The notes under the pieces were generated by a model that searched no databases, was not told where the DNA came from, and saw nothing but the letters and a program-made list of their open reading frames with translations. The position numbers were made by a program, and so were the translations under genes. From an uncultured Flavobacteriaceae bacterium (GTDB lineage Bacteria; Bacteroidota; Bacteroidia; Flavobacteriales; Flavobacteriaceae), in NCBI GenBank assembly GCA_913048115.1, contig CAJWVI010000001.1, positions 62,001 through 126,000 on the forward strand: a stretch of 64,000 nt of DNA, in the 5' to 3' direction. Shown one piece after another: positions 61,414-64,000 of the stretch. Every line of letters starts with the position of its first letter. Within the stretch, counting starts at the first letter, position 1.

Positions 61414-63321
61414 ATGAAAAATCATTATCACATACCATCTCCTGAGGCATATACAGAAGCTTGTCATCAGGCAACCAAATCTCCACATGATTTTTGGGAT
61501 ACGATTGCCCGTGAAAATTTTGAATGGATGAAGCCTTGGGATACTGTGTTGGAATATGATTTATCCATTCCAGAAGTAACATGGTTTAAAGGCGCTAAAT
61601 TAAATATTACAGTAAATTGTATCGATAGGCATTTGGCCACTCGGGGTTCAAAAACCGCCTTGCTTTTTGAGCCAAATGACCCATCAAAACCCTGTGAGCC
61701 AATTAGTTACCAGGCGCTTTATACGCGTGTCTGTAAAATGGCCAACGTGCTAAAGGGTAAGGGCATACAAAAAGGAGACCGCGTGTGTTTGTATTTGCCT
61801 ATGATTCCAGAACTAGCAATCGCTGTGCTTGCTTGTGCTCGTATTGGAGCGGTTCATTCTGTGGTATTTGCCGGGTTTTCATCTACAGCATTAGCTACCC
61901 GTATTAATGACTGCGATTGTAAAATGGTGATTACCAGTGATGGTTCTTATCGAGGGGCTAAAACCATAGACCTAAAAAGTATTGTTGATGCTGCTTTGTT
62001 AGATTGTAAGGGAGTAGAAACCGTATTAATCGTGCAAAGAATTGCCTCTGAAATAACCTTAGTAGCACACCGTGATTACTGGATGGAGCCCTTGCTGGCT
62101 TTAGCCTCTGAAGTATGCGCCCCAGAAATTATGGACGCAGAAGATCCTTTATTTATTTTATATACCTCTGGCTCTACTGGAAAACCCAAAGGAATGGTGC
62201 ACACTACCGCTGGGTATATGGTATACAGTGCGTTCTCGTTTCAAAACGTATTTCAATACCAAGAACAGGACGTGTATTGGTGTACCGCAGATATTGGGTG
62301 GGTTACAGGGCATAGTTATATTGTATATGGCCCCCTGGCAAATGGAGCGACTTCGTTGATGTTTGAAGGCGTACCAACATATCCAGATGCAGGACGTTTT
62401 TGGGAGGTGATTGCAAAACACAAGGTCAATCAATTTTACACAGCACCTACGGCAATTAGAGCACTTGCCAAGGAATCTTTAGCCTTGGTAGAGAAACATG
62501 ATCTTTCTTCTTTAAAAGTATTAGGCACTGTTGGAGAGCCCATCAATGAAGAGGCATGGCATTGGTATGATGATCATATCGGAAAAAATAATGCCCCAAT
62601 TGTAGATACTTGGTGGCAAACAGAAACAGGCGGTATTATGATTACTTCTTTGCCAGGTATTACAAAGGCAATTCCAACCTATGCAACCAAAGCTATGCCA
62701 GGAATTAGACTTGCCTTGATGGATGATACTGGCCAGGAGCTTACCCACCCAAAGGCCCAAGGAAAGTTATGTATTAGCTATCCATGGCCTTCTATGGCGC
62801 GAAGTATTTATGGAAATCACAAGCGCTATAAAGAAACCTATTTCTCTGCCTTTAAAAATTTCTATTTCACCGGTGATGGCGCTCTGCGCGATGCTGATGG
62901 TAATTATAGAATTACGGGTAGGGTAGATGATGTTATTATAGTCTCTGGGCATAATTTAGGAACTGCCCCAATTGAGGATGCGATTAACCAACATCCTTTG
63001 GTTGCAGAAAGTGCTGTGGTTGGATTTCCACACCACATAAAAGGAACAGCATTATACGGGTATGTGAGCTTAAAAAATGCAGCAGGTAAAAACGAAGATG
63101 AATTGCGTCTAGAGATAAATGACATTATTAGTCTAGAAATTGGACCTATTGCAAAACTTAATAAAATTCAATTTACACAAGGGTTGCCTAAAACACGAAG
63201 TGGAAAAATAATGCGTCGCATCCTTAGAAAAATTGCCCAAAAAGAAATCGATAATTTGGGAGATATTTCTACACTGTTAAACCCAGAGGTGGTACAACAT
63301 ATTATTAATAACGCACTATAA
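61414..63321 (+). CDS. acs: Acetate--CoA ligase (acetyl-CoA synthetase)
   Basis: Activates acetate to acetyl-CoA through acetyl-AMP. It starts with the ACS lid region (HDFWDTIARENFEWMKPWDTVLEYD). It carries the P-loop YTSGSTGKPKGMVH from about residue 250, WCTADIGWVTGHSYIVYGPL, the acetate-pocket DTWWQTETGGIMITSLPG, FTGDGALRDADGNYRITGRVDDVI and the acetylation/catalytic Lys598 in TRSGKIMRRILRK. It has 635 aa, near the usual 650. Acetylation of that lysine commonly silences Acs; an HDAC-family gene is present at 49257-50171, but any link is speculation. It converges with fbp through a shared hairpin. Confidence 0.95.
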   Translation: MKNHYHIPSPEAYTEACHQATKSPHDFWDTIARENFEWMKPWDTVLEYDLSIPEVTWFKGAKLNITVNCIDRHLATRGSKTALLFEPNDPSKPCEPISYQALYTRVCKMANVLKGKGIQKGDRVCLYLPMIPELAIAVLACARIGAVHSVVFAGFSSTALATRINDCDCKMVITSDGSYRGAKTIDLKSIVDAALLDCKGVETVLIVQRIASEITLVAHRDYWMEPLLALASEVCAPEIMDAEDPLFILYTSGSTGKPKGMVHTTAGYMVYSAFSFQNVFQYQEQDVYWCTADIGWVTGHSYIVYGPLANGATSLMFEGVPTYPDAGRFWEVIAKHKVNQFYTAPTAIRALAKESLALVEKHDLSSLKVLGTVGEPINEEAWHWYDDHIGKNNAPIVDTWWQTETGGIMITSLPGITKAIPTYATKAMPGIRLALMDDTGQELTHPKAQGKLCISYPWPSMARSIYGNHKRYKETYFSAFKNFYFTGDGALRDADGNYRITGRVDDVIIVSGHNLGTAPIEDAINQHPLVAESAVVGFPHHIKGTALYGYVSLKNAAGKNEDELRLEINDIISLEIGPIAKLNKIQFTQGLPKTRSGKIMRRILRKIAQKEIDNLGDISTLLNPEVVQHIINNAL

Positions 63322-63380
63322 GTTGTTGGTTGGTGTAGGGAGTGATTCGTAAATTCCCTTAAAACCTTTTTATAAAAAAC

Positions 63381-63401
63381 AAGGCGTATTTATGCCTTTT
63401 T
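63381..63401. terminator. Terminator hairpin between acs and fbp
   Basis: AAGGC / GCCTT stem (63381-63385, 63394-63398) with T run on the plus strand and A-rich sequence on the other side. It overlaps the fbp stop codon. The stem is short, so moderate confidence. Confidence 0.5.
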
Positions 63402-64000
63402 CATAAAGCTCTCTGCTTTGGCCACCATGTTTTTACTTCCGCAGAAAAAAGGAACACGTTGGTGCAACTCTGTAGGTTTGATGTCTAGAATTCTTGTAAA
63501 ACCGTCACTGGCCTTTCCTCCAGATTGCTCTGCTATGTAAGCCATAGGATTGCATTCATACAATAAACGTAATTTTCCTTTTGGATCTTTTGATGTATTT
63601 GGATACATGTAAATACCTCCTTTGATCATGTTTCTATGAAAGTCTGAGACTAAAGAGCCAATATATCTTGATGTATATGGTCTATCTTCTTCTTCTTTTT
63701 GGCAATACTTTATATAGTCTTTTACACCCTGTGGGAAATGCACATAATTCCCTTCATTTACAGAGTAAATAGTTCCGTCTTCTGGAAATTGCATGTTAGG
63801 ATGCGATAGGTAATAGGTTCCAATGGCTGGGTTTAAGGTAAACCCATTCACGCCATGTCCTGTAGAGTATACAATCATGGTCGAGGTGCCGTATACTATA
63901 TACCCTGCAGCTACTTGTTTGTTTCCTGGCTGTAAAAAATCATCTATCGTTACAGGAGTTCCCTCTGGAGTGATTCTTCTATAAATTGAAAAAATAGTAC
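63390..64000 (-). CDS. fbp: Class 1 fructose-1,6-bisphosphatase, C-terminal part (cut by window edge)
   Basis: The gluconeogenic enzyme that hydrolyses fructose-1,6-bisphosphate. The frame stays open to the right edge, giving 203 residues: [47 protein letters not shown] (family signature), [39 protein letters not shown] and [25 protein letters not shown], all typical of class 1 enzymes. The first internal ATG is at 63878, but coding clearly continues upstream of it, so the real start is beyond the window. It ends [16 protein letters not shown]. It is convergent with acs, which fits growth on acetate needing gluconeogenesis. Confidence 0.95.
   Translation of the reverse strand, partial: TIFSIYRRITPEGTPVTIDDFLQPGNKQVAAGYIVYGTSTMIVYSTGHGVNGFTLNPAIGTYYLSHPNMQFPEDGTIYSVNEGNYVHFPQGVKDYIKYCQKEEEDRPYTSRYIGSLVSDFHRNMIKGGIYMYPNTSKDPKGKLRLLYECNPMAYIAEQSGGKASDGFTRILDIKPTELHQRVPFFCGSKNMVAKAESFMKKA

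Noticed and set aside
1..64000. CRISPR arrays, tRNA or rRNA genes, insertion sequences, prophage or toxin-antitoxin loci
   Set aside because: No regularly spaced repeats, no tRNA T-loop-like sequences in gaps, no transposase or integrase motifs were found by reading the window.

Overview
The window is AT-rich bacterial chromosome, densely packed with ordinary core genes, and almost certainly from a member of the Flavobacteriaceae (Bacteroidota). The evidence is: a complete Bat aerotolerance operon (moxR, DUF58, batA to batE); the type IX secretion (T9SS) component PorZ next to recO; a T9SS sorting domain on a secreted protein; SusC-style TonB receptor architecture; Bacteroidota -7 promoter elements (TAnnTTTG) in front of many genes; and few Shine-Dalgarno sequences. 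I see no rRNA, tRNA, CRISPR array, insertion sequence, integrase or prophage gene.

Layout. 1-3663 (minus) is a nucleotide-sugar block, rfbB-rfbA-rfbC-wecB-wecC, with wecC cut by the left edge. It makes dTDP-6-deoxyhexose and UDP-ManNAc/ManNAcA precursors for surface polysaccharide. Upstream, 3677-5359 is an uncharacterised protein whose C-terminal half resembles nucleoside phosphorylases and whose promoter predicts a leaderless mRNA. 5496-8985 holds a GH3-family adenylating enzyme, an M23 peptidase, TatA and a lysophospholipid acyltransferase. 9080-11964 (plus) is trpS, an AlbA_2 protein and a PPP-type phosphatase. 12038-14882 (minus) carries an ALDH7-type dehydrogenase and 3-hydroxyanthranilate dioxygenase with a decayed gene between them. 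15002-15505 is a CAP-domain lipoprotein.

15904-20684 (plus) is a translationally coupled pair of lipoprotein glycosidases, a GH2 beta-mannosidase and a GH20 hexosaminidase, suited to the Man-beta-GlcNAc core of N-glycans. After an SDR oxidoreductase, 21764-30965 is the Bat operon, with an extra membrane protein between DUF58 and batA. 31227-38397 holds a SulP transporter, CvpA, pheS with two small conserved hypotheticals, gpsA and gdhA. 38540-43973 is the tightly overlapped porZ-recO-TonB receptor block. 44214-47059 has a tail-less SSB and RecQ. 47329-52249 has a TPR/LuxR-type regulator, an HDAC-family protein and metG. 52397-55496 is a DUF1800-DUF1501 pair in which DUF1501 has both a Tat signal and a T9SS tail. 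55616-64000 carries ldcA, yraN, mfd, a TspO-like protein, acs and the C-terminal part of fructose-1,6-bisphosphatase.

No obvious mobile or defence island is present. The most novel-looking candidates are the phosphorylase-like protein at 3677-5359 with its leaderless promoter, the DUF1800/DUF1501 dual-export pair, the AlbA_2-phosphatase module, and the degenerate gene coupled to the 3-hydroxyanthranilate dioxygenase. Promoters were found by eye. Domain calls come from recognising motifs, not from database searches.
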